Origin: Kalaharituber pfeilii | Taxonomy: Eukaryota; Ascomycota; Pezizomycetes; Pezizales; Pezizaceae | Length of the DNA: 64,000 bases | NCBI GenBank assembly: GCA_015179045.1 | Contig: WHUZ01000148.1 | Coordinates: 1-64,000, forward strand | Reading direction: 5' to 3' | Shown here: positions 31,725-43,182 of the stretch, piece after piece | How the letters are laid out: every line of letters starts with the position of its first letter | How positions within the stretch are numbered: position 1 is the first letter of the stretch | The notes under the pieces: generated by a model | Told to the model about the DNA's origin: nothing | Databases searched by the model: none | The model's input: only the letters and a program-made list of their open reading frames with translations | Translations under genes and position numbers: made by a program

Positions 31725-31985
31725 ATAACGTGCTCAACATGCTCAACATGCTCAATGTGCGCAATGTGTCCTACATCTCATGTGCGTGCACTCAACATGC
31801 TCAATGTGCTCAATGTGCCCAATATGCCCTACATCTCATATGCGCACTCAACATGCTCAACATGCTCAATACACTCAATATGCTCAACATGCTCAATATC
31901 TCATATGTGCGCTCAAGTGCCTGATATATTCAATATATTCTACAATTCCATATCTCATATGTGCACCCAATATGCCCAATGGGGT
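31725..31985 (+). repeat. Degenerate ctcaacatg microsatellite-like array
   Basis: Nine-base units of the form ctcaayatg repeat irregularly and are grouped in blocks of about 65-80 bases that each include ctacatctcatatgcgc or a variant. No promoter or gene around it is recognised. Confidence 0.65.
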
Positions 31986-31989
31986 AAAG

Positions 31990-32504
31990 GTGGTCAATTA
32001 ACTCAATTGGGCAATATCGCAGCATACCTGAACTGCCATTGTTAGTATTGAAATCAAGTTTACGCTGTTGCAAAAGAGTCAGCGTCAGCTACGTCCTGAC
32101 TCACTTACGGCCTTGTTGAGGTACTTGGGCCCCTGTTGGGTCTCGTGTCTCTCGGGCGGGCAAAACTTCACTAAATTCAATGCACTAGTTTTATTACTTT
32201 TGGTCCTTGTCATGCCAATCAATCATATTAAATTTGCAATGACACATTTACTTGTGGGATTGCACTCGCCTACTACGAGACTAATGAGACTATATAAGAT
32301 TGACTGCTAGGACTAGCTACATGATCTAATAGTTATGCTGTTGTCATTCTGTAGAAATAGTAAAAATAATACTGGTTGTGACAAAGCGGTATACGATATA
32401 TTGCACAAATTCATAATAGTATTTAATATCTCGCTACAATTATAACTTAGAGAACGTTCTAGTAGATATAAGGATGTTGAATAGATGTGCGCTATTCCTG
32501 TACC
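31990..32504. repeat. Diverged direct copy of the large inverted repeat arm
   Basis: The part 32135-32460 aligns with 32625-32910 in the same orientation (tctctcgggcgggcaaaacttcactaaattc, then ggtccttgtcatgcc and cgcctactacgagact). So the arm sequence is present three times: two direct and one inverted copy. Confidence 0.6.
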
Positions 32505-35185
32505 TAAGATGTATCTCTTGGGCGGGTGAAACTTCACTAAATTCGATGCACTAGTTTCACTATATAGCATTCAGCCAAGAGGGTCTGTGTACTATCAAAT
32601 TCCTGACCTCAAGCAATGGCCAGTGTATCTCTTGGGTGGGTGAAACTTCGCTAAATTCGATATACTAGTTTCACTACTTTGGGTCCTTGTCATGCCGATC
32701 AATCATATCAAATTTGTAACGTAAACACTTACTTGTGAGATTGTACTCGCCTACTACGAGACTGATGAGACTGTATAAGATTGACTGCTAGGACTAACTA
32801 CATGATAAAATAGTTATGCTATTGTTATTCTATAGTAGTACTTTATAGCTCGCTGCTCGAGTATGCTTTAGCTATGTCTACTTGATAGTATTTAATATCT
32901 CGCTACAAGTGCGTTGACCTTCCTTTCAAGTACTGTCGCTTACCTATTAGTGACCGAGCACCTATTAGTGACCAATCTCTTGGCACTCCTCCTCGCACAA
33001 CTTCCACATGCAATATCTTCAGCGTCAGGCATGCTAGCAATATAAGCTAAATTGCACAATATACAGCAGGCATGCCTGAACATTTGGAGAATATTTGATG
33101 GCCACACTATATATACACCTTTTGTAATTCAATGATATGCAGAGAAGGTATAGCATTCTACCCCCCCTTGCATAGCAAAGAATAGCATATACTAAATACT
33201 ATATGACTATCCTCAACTATAGCTCTTCGTACTTTTAAGTGACTATAGAAGAAGGGTAGCTTACCTAAATGATGATAGGATAAGTCACTGTAGATTTCTG
33301 TAGCCTCAAAAGCAGTTACCAAAATATCCAAAAGTGCTGGAAGTGCTAAAGCTGCTAGTATGTTCTGCTGCATACATGATATACTCCACTGCAACTAATA
33401 TACCACTCTAAAAGTAGCATTTCTATGCTCTTGATATAATCAATAGTGTTTTATATAACTAAAGTAGTAGATATATGATGAACCAATTCTTTAATTGCTA
33501 TATTCTATCAGCAAGCATAAATTTATGCCAATTGCTTCTACTTCAATATCAGAGTACCATTACTCTCTATAGATCTTGCCCTGAGTGCTCTATATATGCT
33601 AGTCCTCTGCGTAGCTCATATAGCACTCATTTATGTGACTGCGATGCCAGCGCCGGTACTGTACTAGCACCGTCACTAGTACTGTCAGCTTATATATTAC
33701 TTGCATATGTGCATCTACTGACTGCCCGCCGTATGGTTGCGGTGAACTTATAACAAGACACTAACTACTTTGACAGAAGTTCTTGCAGCTAATTATACCT
33801 ATCAGGTCATTATAGGATAGTATATATCCAGACACAATTCCGCTTATTATATTACTATAAGAAATACTAAATTTTTGTTAGTATTGCTCCCTATATCATT
33901 CTATATAGATGCGTATGGCAGTAATACTATTATTCTTACCTCCTCTATCAACTATAGTATATGCTAATCAATGTTGACATAGTAAGAAGTTCATTTCATC
34001 AACTAATTCTATCAGTTAGGTATATGCTATTATAGCCGTCAGGGTACTTCTATACCAGCTAATTCTGCAGCTATATACTATTGTTAGTATAGGTACCTAT
34101 TAGGTCTACCAATCCTATTATCCTACTAGAGGCTGTCGCACTCATAATAGTATTTTTCTTAGCAATTAATACTATCAGTCCTGAAATATACTAAACTATT
34201 CTTGAGGATGTTTTCCTAGTAGCCAACACTCCCAATTATGTTACATACTATCGTAATCATAAGAGTAGTCTTACAGCTATTAATCCTGTTATTTTTAGTA
34301 TATGTAGTTGCTTGTTGCAAGTAACAGAAGAGCATATTGGAAGTTTTGGCACTTCCGGCATTTTCGGCTATTTCAGCAACTGCTTTGAGGCTACCGAAAT
34401 TCAGAGCAGCCTTATCCTATCACCATTTAAGTTAGCTATCTTCTTCTATAGCCACTTGAGAGTGTGAAGAGCTATAGTTGAGGATAATCATATAATATTT
34501 AGTGTATGCTATCCTTTGCTATGCAAGGGGGGGGTAGAATGCTATACTTTCTCTGCATATCATTGAATTACAACAGATGTATATATAGTATGGCCATCAA
34601 ATAACCTTCAAATATTCAGGTGCACCTGCTGTATATTGTACAATTTACCTCATGTTGCTAGCATGCCTGACGCCGAAGATATTGCATGTAGAAGTTGTAC
34701 GAGGAGGAGTGCCAAGAGATCGGTCACTAATAGGTGCTCGGTCACTAATAGGTAAGCGACAGTACTTGAAAGGAAGGTCAACGCACTTGTAGCGAGATAT
34801 TAAATACTATCAAGTAGACATAGCTAAAGCATACTCGAGCAGCGAGCTATAAAGTACTACCATAGAATAACAATAGCATAACTATTTTATCATGTAGTTA
34901 GTCCTAGCAGTCAATCTTATACAGTCTCATCAGTCTCGTAGTAGGCGAGTACAATCCCACAAGTAAGTGTTTACGTTACAAATTTGATATGATTGATCGG
35001 CATGATAAGGACCCAAAGTAGTAAAACTAGTATATCGAATTTAGCGAAGTTTCACCCGCCCAAGAGATACACTGGCCATTGCTTGAGGTCAGGAATTTGA
35101 TAGTACACAGACCCTCTTGGCTGGACGTCACACAGTGAAACTAGTGCATCGAATGTAGCGAAGTTTTGCCCACCCAGGAGATAGG
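32505..35185. repeat. Large inverted repeat, arms of about 880 bp
   Basis: The left arm (about 32505-33385) and right arm (about 34310-35185) are inverted copies around about 925 bases of AT-rich sequence. Clear anchor pairs: gtgtatctcttgggtgggtg at 32624 against cacccgcccaagagatacac near 35055; gcgttgaccttcctttcaag at about 32912 against cttgaaaggaaggtcaacgc near 34765; ccttgcatagcaaagaatag near 33170 against its complement near 34515. The arms do not encode a long protein. It could be a foldback transposon or the long termini of a DNA transposon; a transcript through it would form a long hairpin. Confidence 0.7.
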
Positions 35186-35486
35186 TTGCCAAATTCGGTG
35201 CTGATGAGGTTGCTCAGGCCACTTCAGTTGTCCACTGTGATCTCGCGGGTCGGCTAGGATAGCCCACAATGGCAACCAGACTACCACAGTAGCATGATAC
35301 AACTAGAGAAGGCATAGGACGGGTTGCTGATCAATCTGGCATGTTGACACTGTGATAATTGCCCCTAATTATTGTACGTTGAATTTAGGAGTCAATTCAG
35401 GAGTCAATTTTCATTGAACGTCCTTCTGCAAGGCGAGGCAACACATCACACAACCTACTCACACATCGCACAACTTACTCACATAT

Positions 35487-36190
35487 ATTAACAGGTCTTC
35501 CTTGACAGCACGAAATGCTATAGAATGAGCTCTATTAACAGGTATGGCAGGCCTCTCTTGACAGTACGAGATATGGCAACATGAGATTAAAAGGGTATCA
35601 CAGGGCCCTTTCGACGGTGCAAAAAGTAATAACGTGAGCTCAATTCACAGATATGGCGGGTCCTTTTCAATGTCATGAGATGTGTGAACATGAGATAACT
35701 TAACAGCATTGCAGAGCCCTTTCGAGTAGCAGAATGAGTTCAATTTGCCAGTATTGCAGGTCTCCTTTGACAGCACGAGATGTGGCAGAATGAACTGAGT
35801 ACAACAGGTATTGCAGGCCCCTTTCGACATTGCGAGATGTGCGAACATGGGATTAACTTGACAGGTACCGTAGGGCCCTTTCAACAGTGCAAGATGTGGC
35901 AATGTGAGCTCAATTCACAGGTATGGCAGATCTCTTTCAAAGTCGCGAGACATGTGAACATGAGCTCAATCTTACAGTTACCGCAGGGCCCTTTCGACGA
36001 TACGAGAATAGCAGAATGAGGTCAATTTAACGGGCCATTTCGACGGCGCGAGATGTGGCAATGTGAGCTCAGTTTACAGGTATGGCGGGTCGCTTCCAAC
36101 ATCATGAAATATGTGAACATGAGCTCACTTTAACAGGTATGGCAGGCCTTCCTCTGCAGCGCGAGATATGTGATAAAAGACTTAATCTAC
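35487..36190. repeat. Degenerate minisatellite array, unit about 55-62 bp
   Basis: About a dozen units of the pattern acaggtatggcagg-ccctttcgac-gcgagatgtg-aacatgagctcaatt. Arrays of the same unit in the opposite orientation lie at about 38085-38720 and 41030-41370. Confidence 0.75.
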
Positions 36191-36900
36191 AGGGATGCAG
36201 TGGAGTGTGGCATGGAAGGGTGGTGAAATGGTACCTGTATATATCGTTGATAGCTAGTAATAAATAAATAATTCATTATATACCGAATTGAGAACACATG
36301 AGGATATGTAAACAGAGTTAACAACGTGGTACTCCAGTTGCAGTGCACCCCAACGAGACCATAGAGTAAATTGCGTCCCCAATGAGCTCAATCATGTCAA
36401 CTACATGCTTAACGAGACCCATCAGGTCATCTGCGTTACCAGCGAGACCCAGCATGTTACCTGTGTTATGACAACATACTGACTGGGATCGCGCGTTGTA
36501 GAGTCAAGTTTACGTGTTGGCAAACTCATGCAGCAAAGTCTCATTGTAGATGATGCTAGGGAGCAACACACAGAAGCAACTTAGCCCAGGTATTGCCACT
36601 ATTGTCTGGTACATCAAAGATGTGAAGTTAGCTTTGTATTGCGCTATGGGCTAGGCTAACATGTTCTTGAATGCCAAGGGAGGTCGTCATGTTACCGCAT
36701 TTCCCAGGGCGATCCACGAGCGACAGGGTGCAACATGGCGCACACGACAGGGATGCGTTGTGACATGTTCCCCAGTTTTTTTCCTGTGCGCCCTATGCTC
36801 CGGGCGCATATGGCGATTTTTTCCTTAATCGAGATGTATACTCAATTTAGTAGATAGTGGCGAGGAGGATGAAGCTGTAGAATAGTTTAGATTAGTTATC
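36191..36900. other. Spacer, nothing recognised
   Basis: No convincing frame. About 36350-36460 has short repeats of acgagacc(c)a-tcaggttacctgcgtta. A cgccctatgctccgggcgc hairpin lies near 36790. Confidence 0.35.
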
Positions 36901-36902
36901 AA

Positions 36903-37190
36903 TTATATCATGTAATCAAGGCTCGCTGGCTCGAGCCGCTCACTAGGGCCCGGCTCGTACACGCTCATCCACAACCACCTTCTTCCGAGTTTCATTTTCC
37001 CAATTTCCTTCTGTGTCTCCAGGTATACCACTGCCGAACTAGTCTTCTTGCCTCTCTCCACTAAGATTGTTTTCCTGCGCAGCCATCTGATCCCTAGGAT
37101 CTTTCCTACGTCTTTATTGGAGGCCTCCAACAATCTTCTGACATTCCCTAAGTCTTTCCTGAAGGCTATGCCGTGGACGGCAATGCCATG
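36903..37190 (-). pseudogene. LINE ORF1-like fragment
   Basis: The minus-strand frame includes GKILGIRWLRRKTILVERG and KKTSSAVVYLE, closely similar in pattern to the fragment at 59969-60226 (GRIVAARWLVNKERREGKKTSSIVIYLE). The block resembles the nucleic-acid-binding ORF1 proteins of fungal Tad1-type LINEs. Truncated on both sides. Confidence 0.5.
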
Positions 37191-37311
37191 TTTCGTGGTT
37201 GTGTTGTCGGGCCGGTTGGGGCGTGTGAGCTGGGTTTGGGGCGTGGAGGTGAGTTCTGGGTGCAGGGGGAGGGAGTGGGTGTGGGCGTTGGTGGTTTCGG
37301 TGTTTCGGTGG

Positions 37312-37366
37312 TTTTTTTTTTTTTTTTTTTATCATTACTCGCATGCCGCCCTAAGGGCTATGGCGA
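37312..37366 (-). mobile_element. Family-A LINE tail with 12-13 bp target duplication
   Basis: Poly(T), then atcattactcgcatgccgcc and ctatggcgagg. Flanked by ggtgtttcggtgg at 37299-37311 and 37367-37379. Confidence 0.85.
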
Positions 37367-37380
37367 GGTGTTTCGGTGGT

Positions 37381-37540
37381 GGCAGGCGCACCGCCTGCTT
37401 TATGTGGGGTATCTACCGGGGGTGCTGAGGCTATCTTCTTTTAGCACTAAGGAGGTGCAATGCACGTGTGGAGAGGAGTGGAGTGCTGAGCATGTGGTGT
37501 TCACATGGTACAAGTCAACTGGCAATCCTGGAGCATTTAG
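37381..37540 (+). pseudogene. LINE ORF2 C-terminal fragment with a CxC...H motif
   Basis: In one plus-strand frame: LLYVGYLPGVLRLSSFSTKEVQCTCGEEWSAEHVVFTW, matching the layout of the C-terminal cysteine-histidine motif after the RNase H domain of these LINEs. The end of the motif reads W where a cysteine is expected. It is a fragment next to the ORF1-like piece at 36903. Confidence 0.4.
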
Positions 37541-37954
37541 AGGAGAAAGGGTGGAAGCTAGTGAGCGGCACGAGCCGATCCAGCTCGAGCTCAAACGAGC
37601 CAAGATCATGCTTGTGTTTTTCTTGACAGCTCGCTAAAATGCTTAGCCAGTGCAAGGTTTCATAAACTGTAAATACCTAATATAGTAATAATTAGAGACT
37701 TGGAGCTCATTCTGACCTACCAACAACTTCGAAATGCACAATTTACCTGATAGTAGTGAGAAAGATGAAAATTTAGCTTAGTTTAGTTTAGTTTGTCAAT
37801 ATTATGTATATAATCAATCCAGGCTCGAGCTAGCTCGTGCCGCTCACTAGTGGAAGCAGGAGGATGTGGAGGGCGATCCGGTCGAGCATTGGTTTGCCAG
37901 CCTTGATCTGTGTTAGCTGGGATGGTACTGGGTGTTCGGGGTGTGTACGCAGAG

Positions 37955-38082
37955 TATGTTGTTAGCGGCCTGTAACCTGACCCGGGTATATGGGTCCCTG
38001 CCATAGGCTGGTCGCCTGTATGCGGGGTTACGTGACTCAAAAAAAAAAAAAAAATAAAATAAAAAAAAAATAAAAAAATTCT
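37955..38082 (+). mobile_element. Family-C LINE tail
   Basis: ccctgccataggctggtcgc, ctgtatgcggggttacgtga and a long A-rich tail, the same 3' end as the longer copy at 56177-56707 on the other strand. The 5' limit and target duplication are not clear. Just upstream (37795-37850) the block ggctcgagc...gccgctcactagtgg resembles 36915-36950, a separate GC-rich repeat. Confidence 0.6.
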
Positions 38083-38084
38083 TG

Positions 38085-38720
38085 TTCATCTCACGTCATC
38101 GAATAGGACCTGCCAAACCTGTCAGGTTCAGCTCATTTGGCTCATCTCACGTCATCGAACAGGGCCTTCTTTTTTTTTTTTTTTTTATATCACATGACCC
38201 CACATGCAGCTATTCGCCATGGCAGGGCATCGAATAGGGCCTGCCAAACCTGTCAAGTTCAGCTCATTCTGGATGATCTCGCGCCGGCAGTTTGGACCTA
38301 CCATACTGCCAGATTCAGCTCATTGTGCCTGATCTCGCGCCGTCAGGTCAGGCCGACTCTATATATCAAATTCACCTCGTCCTGCATCATCCCGTACCTT
38401 CCATACGTGTCAAATTCATCGCCATAGCCCCAAGGGTAGCACGCGATCAATGGTATTAAAAAATAAAAAGTATCAAATTCCCTCATCTCATGCCATCGGG
38501 CCGTACCTGCTACATGTCAAATTAAGCTCATTCTGCATCATCTTGTGCCATCGGATTGGGCCGGCTATGCGTGTCAAATTCACCTCATCTCTCGCCGTCG
38601 GACTGCACCTGCTCTTTCAGCTTATTGCATCTCATCTTGTGCCGTCGGATCCGAGCTGCCGTACGTATCAAATGCAGCTCATTCTACATCATCTCACACA
38701 GTCGTGTCGGGCCTGCCATG
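38085..38720. repeat. Inverted-orientation array of the 35487 minisatellite
   Basis: Units read gctcatt(c)tgcctcatctcgcgccgtcg-a-agggcctgccaaacctgtcaggttca, the complement of the 35487-36190 unit. A family-B tail (38168-38227) is inserted in it. Confidence 0.7.
38168..38227 (-). mobile_element. Family-B LINE tail with 15-bp target duplication
   Basis: Poly(T), then cacatgaccccacatgcagc and tattcgccatggcaggg. Flanked by catcgaacagggcct (38153-38167) and catcgaatagggcct (38228-38242), one mismatch. Confidence 0.85.
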
Positions 38721-38725
38721 CCTAT

Positions 38726-38832
38726 CTTTTTTTTTTTATTTTTTTATTTTATCTCACATAACCCCACTTGCAGCTGTTCGCCTTTTTTTTTTTTACCATT
38801 ACTCGCATGCCGCCCTATTGGCCATGGCGAGG
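38726..38832 (-). mobile_element. Family-A tail joined to a family-B tail
   Basis: A family-B tail (T-rich run, cacataaccccacttgcagc, tgttcgcc) is interrupted directly by a family-A tail (poly(T), accattactcgcatgccgcc, ggccatggcgagg). The outer target duplications are not readable. Confidence 0.65.
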
Positions 38833-38950
38833 TTATACATGGGGTGAGATAAGTATAGGTAAAGTTAAAGAAAAAATAGGGAAGTCCCAGTCAATCCTCC
38901 GAAAATTCTGTCACAAGAAAGGGAGAAAGCGTGTAAGTGAAGATAAGTAA

Positions 38951-39990
38951 TTTTTTTTTTTTTTTAATATCATTATTTGCATGTCGCCCTATGGGCTATG
39001 GCGAGGTCTGGTTAGATACATGAGATGGATAAGTAGATTACGTGAAATAGATAGAGAGTCCCTCTCGTCTCCCTCTCGTAAGAAGTCTTCGTGAAAAGGA
39101 AAAAGGGAAATGGAATGGAAAAGGAAGGAAATCCCGTTTACTCGTCCCCCCCCCAGCAATTCCATTAATGCGTGTAGTGGGTCTGGGTCGTCGTCTCCTG
39201 CTCTTGGGGGTCTCCGTATGTCTTCTATACCTCCGGGCCATCGTCTTCGCCACACCTGGCACTCATCAAGGAGGTGCTTTGTCGTTTCTTCGTGTTCGCC
39301 GCTCTAGCGGCAGTCCGGGCTGTTTGCTTTCCCTATCTTGTGCCTCCAAGCTCGTAAACCTTTCGAGCCTAGTAGGCCCGCGAGCTTCACTACTTGTATC
39401 CTAAGCCTCTGTACTATGTAGTGGCCGGTATGTTAGTCCCAGTCTGTTTCTCTCTTGGGCCCTACTTTGCCTGGTGTTCTGTCTCACCCCGGCCTCGGTG
39501 ACGACCTCGGGTAGGTACTGTAGGAAGGTGCCCGTTTTGGCCGCTTCGTCTGCCTCTTCATTTCCCGGGATGCCCTTGTGTCCTTTTGATCCACATTCTT
39601 GCCAGGTCCCGGTCGCCTTTCGCAATTCGTTCTTCCCACGACATTCTAGTTTTTCGTGCCGCTCCTTCGTGGGTAGGGTTGCCGTTGGCGATGTTACATA
39701 GCTTGGCTATTGCAACTTTGGAGGCATGCGAGTAATGAAATTAAAAAAAAAAAAGAAAAATTGCAACTTTGGAGTCGGTTAGTATTAGGAGTTCCCCTTC
39801 CGTCGTGTCTAGGGCTACGCTTATGGCGAATAACTCCGCGTCGTTTACCGTGGCGTGGGTGCCCAGGTATATCGATCTTGATGACCCCTGTGTGTATAGG
39901 CCCGCTCCTGCTCTTTCTTCTATCCGGCTCAATGTAGGGGGAGTCTTCCAGTTTCCAAAGGCCAACTGGTATTTACTGTGCTTTTTTAAG
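38951..39990 (-). mobile_element. 5'-truncated family-A LINE: RNase H and C-terminal domain
   Basis: Starts with poly(T) and the family-A tail, then on the minus strand the end of ORF2. The RNase H domain is visible as YTQGSS...ATVNDAELFAIS...LLILTDSKVAI (39741-39965) and GHKGIPGNEEADEAAK (39401-39625), followed by KGLRAWRHKIGKANSPDC and HLLDECQVWRRRW near 39260-39340. One frame has a stop replacing the second cysteine region. Another tail is nested in it at 39723-39760. The element is the RNase H-containing I/Tad1-like LINE type. The left boundary is the poly(A); the right boundary is estimated. Confidence 0.75.
39723..39760 (+). mobile_element. Shortest family-A tail: about 19 bases of body plus poly(A)
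   Basis: gcatgcgagtaatgaaatt followed by A-rich sequence only, flanked by ttgcaactttgga at 39710-39722 and 39761-39773. It lies in the RNase H coding part of the LINE at 38951, directly after TDSKVAI. Confidence 0.85.
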
Positions 39991-40575
39991 GCTCTGTAAG
40001 CCTAGCACCGCCTTGTGACCATTTCTGGCCCCCCTGCGCGATTTTCATACTGTGGGATTGCCCCACTCGCGCTGTCCACAGGCCCTACAACTGTACGAAG
40101 GTTGCAGGTTAGGGCTGTCGTTTCACTTGAACCAACTCAGGGCACCACCCAAGTGAGTACGATACTCTCCCTGCCATAGGCTTGTCACATCGTTTGCACC
40201 TTAAGCACCTTCGCTAAGCGACTTCGGATGAAGCCATTCCGACCGCTTGCACCGACGGAAGCATCCGTCTGGACTCCCCACAAGTCCAATGCCACGGCTC
40301 GCTGTATATTTAGCAAAGCTTCCCGTTCCACACAAGGGTCAAGCCTGGGAAGAGTCTACAGAGCTTATCAGGCTCTAACCTCACAACCCTTTACGTGCTG
40401 GGACCCTCAATGCAGCTACTACGTCTCGCCCTGGGCCATAACAGCTTCAGATGGCGGTGATGCCGCGGATCTGTCCTAACTGCCAGTCCTACCCAAGACT
40501 AACCAAAGACCCAGTGATGGCCGTGGGAGCTCCACTTCGCTCGCGATGTAGGCCGATAAAGTAATAAAATGTCCC
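39991..40575. other. Unclassified GC-balanced segment, perhaps LINE 3' UTR
   Basis: No recognised gene. On the minus strand it follows the stop of the LINE ORF2 C-terminus at about 40580, so it may be the 3' untranslated part of that element. It contains short palindromic blocks such as cttcgctaagcgacttcgg. Confidence 0.3.
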
Positions 40576-40679
40576 CGTCATGTTTCCATCCATTCCATGA
40601 GTGCTACCAGGGGGTCTCCTTGTTCTTGATCTAACTAAGAAAACCTCGCCATAGCCTATCAGGCGGCATGCGAGTAATG

Positions 40680-40716
<37 letters not shown>

Positions 40717-40745
40717 TTCTTGATCCGAGTTGTCCGGTATAAGTA
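40576..40745 (-). pseudogene. LINE ORF2 C-terminus fragment, split by a tail insertion
   Basis: Once the insertion 40632-40713 is passed, the minus strand reads DNSDQEQ then GDPLVALMEWMET and a stop, matching 55980-56035 (GQEQGDPFVAVMEWMET) and the style of 63660-63700 (DDPLQGLMEMLAE). This is the conserved end of LINE ORF2. Confidence 0.55.
40632..40713 (+). mobile_element. Family-A LINE tail with 12-bp target duplication
   Basis: taactaagaaaacctcgcc, atagcctatcaggcggcatg, cgagtaatgatatt and 30 A's. Flanked by ttgttcttgatc at 40620-40631 and 40714-40725. Confidence 0.9.
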
Positions 40746-41029
40746 GCTCTTCGCCATGGCAGGTCCCTGGACCGAAGTCAATATGGCCCGGGGACAGGCA
40801 CTTAAAAACAAACAACTGGGGGCTGAGGTGTGCTGGCAACGGAGCGAGAGCTGAAAGATTCCTCAAAACTTCACCCCAAGGGGGATACTTGAGGACTTGG
40901 ATATTTTGGAATAAAAATTAGGTCAAAAGACTCAGCGGGCTGAGAGCTTTCGATCTGTGTGGCGTTGTGGTTGCGGAGTCCCTTCCAAACGCTCGTCCTG
41001 TTGAAGTAGTTGTCGCTGGCTCGCCATGC

Positions 41030-41370
41030 CTATCAAGGTTAGCTCATTCTACCTTATTATGTGCTTTCGTGCCATACCTACTATACCTGTCAAGTTCAGC
41101 TCACTCTACCTCATTTCGTGGCAGTGGGTAGGGCCTGCTATACCTGTCAGATTGAGCTCATTCTGCCTCACCTGATGCCGTGGGCCTGGACCTGCTATAT
41201 CTATTACATTCGGCTCATGTTGCCATATCTTGTGCTAGTGAGGGAGACCTGTCTTTTTTTTTTTTTTTTTTTTTTTTTCATATATGATTACTCGCGTGCC
41301 GCCTGGTAGGCTATGGCGAGATAGGGAGACCTGTCATACTTGTTAAATTGAGCTCAGGTTGCAGGACTAG
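41030..41370. repeat. Third minisatellite array (same unit as 38085)
   Basis: Units of the form cctgctatacctgtcaagtt-cagctcattctgcctcatttcgtg-cagtgggtaggg. A family-A tail is inserted at 41254. Confidence 0.65.
41254..41322 (-). mobile_element. Family-A LINE tail with 13-bp target duplication
   Basis: Poly(T), catatatgattactcgcgtg, ccgcctggtaggctatggcg. Flanked by agggagacctgtc at 41241-41253 and 41323-41335. Confidence 0.9.
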
Positions 41371-41732
41371 TTGGCACTTCGGTCCTTTAGCATAGGCTCA
41401 AGCTATATCAAATGCGACTGGATTCAATCCGGCGCGAGGAGTAACAAAGTAACTATGCTGACGATGAGTAGCCGTGATTCCTGTCAATACATATACCTAT
41501 AAGCTACCCAGAATATATTCTCCTATGTGCAGAGTTATATTTTAGACTATTCTAAATATGCTTTATTTTTGTAGGATGATATACATATTGAATATCAAAG
41601 TTTGCTTCTAGTAATAAAAATATATATATTAGCTCACCACTTGTTCTATATGTATCCAATTATTATGAAACATTTCAGATCTCTTGAATACATACTATAA
41701 CAGGTATATACATGTGCTCAAGGTCCTAAATA

Positions 41733-41769
41733 TCCTCGCCATAGCCTACAAGGCGGCATGCGAGTAATG

Positions 41770-41800
<31 letters not shown>
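41733..41800 (+). mobile_element. Family-A LINE tail with 13-bp target duplication
   Basis: tcctcgccatagcctacaag, gcggcatgcgagtaatgaca, poly(A). Flanked by aaggtcctaaata at 41720-41732 and 41801-41813. Confidence 0.9.
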
Positions 41801-41804
<4 letters not shown>

Positions 41805-42103
41805 TCCTAAATAGCCATCTTGCCATTTTACATCTGCATAGGGTTCAGATGCCTAATTAGGCAACTGCCACCATAGAGTATCATTCAAGATTTACAATTG
41901 GCTAACTAAGGTGCAGAAGTTACTCTCCTCTACCTCTCCAGGCGGTATGTGCAATCTGGTTATCTTCTATGAAGATTTGGACTTACAGGAGGTTGTTCTT
42001 CCGGAAGTAGGCTGGATCTCGGTAATGCGCCGCATCCCGGTCAGTGCCGTTATTATTATTTTTTTAATTTTTCCATTACTGAATTTATCTCCCATGTAGC
42101 TAG

Positions 42104-42153
42104 TCTCGTCATAGCCCATAGGGCGGCACATGAGTAATGATAAAAAAATAATT
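42104..42153 (+). mobile_element. Family-A LINE tail with 11-bp target duplication
   Basis: tctcgtcatagcccataggg, cggcacatgagtaatgat, short A tail. Flanked by catgtagctag (42093-42103) and catgtagttag (42154-42164). Confidence 0.85.
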
Positions 42154-42561
42154 CATGTAGTTAGGTGTACTTACGAGGATAGCAAGGGGAGCTCCCGTAG
42201 GACTTATCATGGCTGAAGTGCTGGATACGAGTTCTGATTCCGTTTTCTCTACCAACAAATATAAAAAAAGAGAGTGGTCTCCTCCACCTTACTACTGAGT
42301 TCTAGCTCCTGTCTTTCCACTGCTCTTCATCCCTCTATTCCTGCCTTCGTGTCCTTCCTGCTATATCCTGTTGTAGTAAGAGGGTCGTTTATACTATGGC
42401 CGAAAATTTTCTGCCATATATATGTATGTCCCCTATTCCCAAGATATTCCGAATCACCTAGGCCCAGACTCTGGCTCATCATCTTGTCCCTGCTCCCCAC
42501 CACAGGTGACTCCCGTCCACTTGTAGTGTAACCCTATTTTGATTCTGCATGTACTGTGCTT

Positions 42562-42620
42562 TTTTTTTTTTTTTTTTTTAATTTCACATGACCCCGCGTG
42601 CAGCTGTTCGCCATGGCAGG
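42562..42620 (-). mobile_element. Family-B LINE tail with 15-bp target duplication
   Basis: Poly(T), aatttcacatgaccccgcgt, gcagctgttcgccatggcag, g. Flanked by gcatgtactgtgctt at 42547-42561 and 42621-42635, a perfect match. Confidence 0.92.
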
Positions 42621-43119
42621 GCATGTACTGTGCTTACTATAGGCCAGGGAAGCTGTATACAACTTTTCAGCTGCATTCCATCGCTGCTTATGTCATGACA
42701 TAGTCTCCTAAATAAGATTCCACAGACACGCCTAGGGCATGCCATGGTCATTGTACTTTACGTATTTAAATCAGCACTAGTTTTATTTATAGCTACAGTG
42801 GTAGCAAATGACTCTAGGATTGCCATTGTCACCGGTGTCACGATCAGTGAAGAAAGGTAATATATATTTGGGCCCCAATGCAGCATATCATAAATGCAAT
42901 GCATGCATAAGCTAATGTGCTCAGTGTCGAAACCTACAGTAACAAGAGTACAGACGTATCCAATGCGAAAGCAAGGAAGTGTCCCAGAGCTGTCGGTAAT
43001 AGTCAGGCGTATGACGAATGGAGCTTGTTCCTCTGCCGAACGGCGTGGTGAGATAAGCTGATTTTGAATGTCAAACCATCCATGCTGTACTCCAATATTG
43101 TTGCACAACCCTCACAAAT

Positions 43120-43182
43120 CCCTGCCATGGCGAACAGCTACAAGCGGGGTCACGTGAAATAAAAAAAAAAAAAAAAAAAAAA
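43120..43182 (+). mobile_element. Family-B LINE tail with 13-bp target duplication
   Basis: ccctgccatggcgaacagct, acaagcggggtcacgtgaaa, poly(A). Flanked by aaccctcacaaat at 43107-43119 and 43183-43195, a perfect match. Confidence 0.92.

Noticed and set aside
31725..31985. Repeated ctcaacatg units as a CRISPR array
   Set aside because: No unique spacers of constant length, and the units are degenerate; eukaryotic context.
35487..36190. Minisatellite units as a coding repeat protein
   Set aside because: Stops occur in all frames and unit lengths are not multiples of three throughout.
37048..37637. Plus-strand open frames of 126 and 154 residues
   Set aside because: They run through the poly(T) of a LINE tail (runs of phenylalanine) and mix unrelated LINE fragments.
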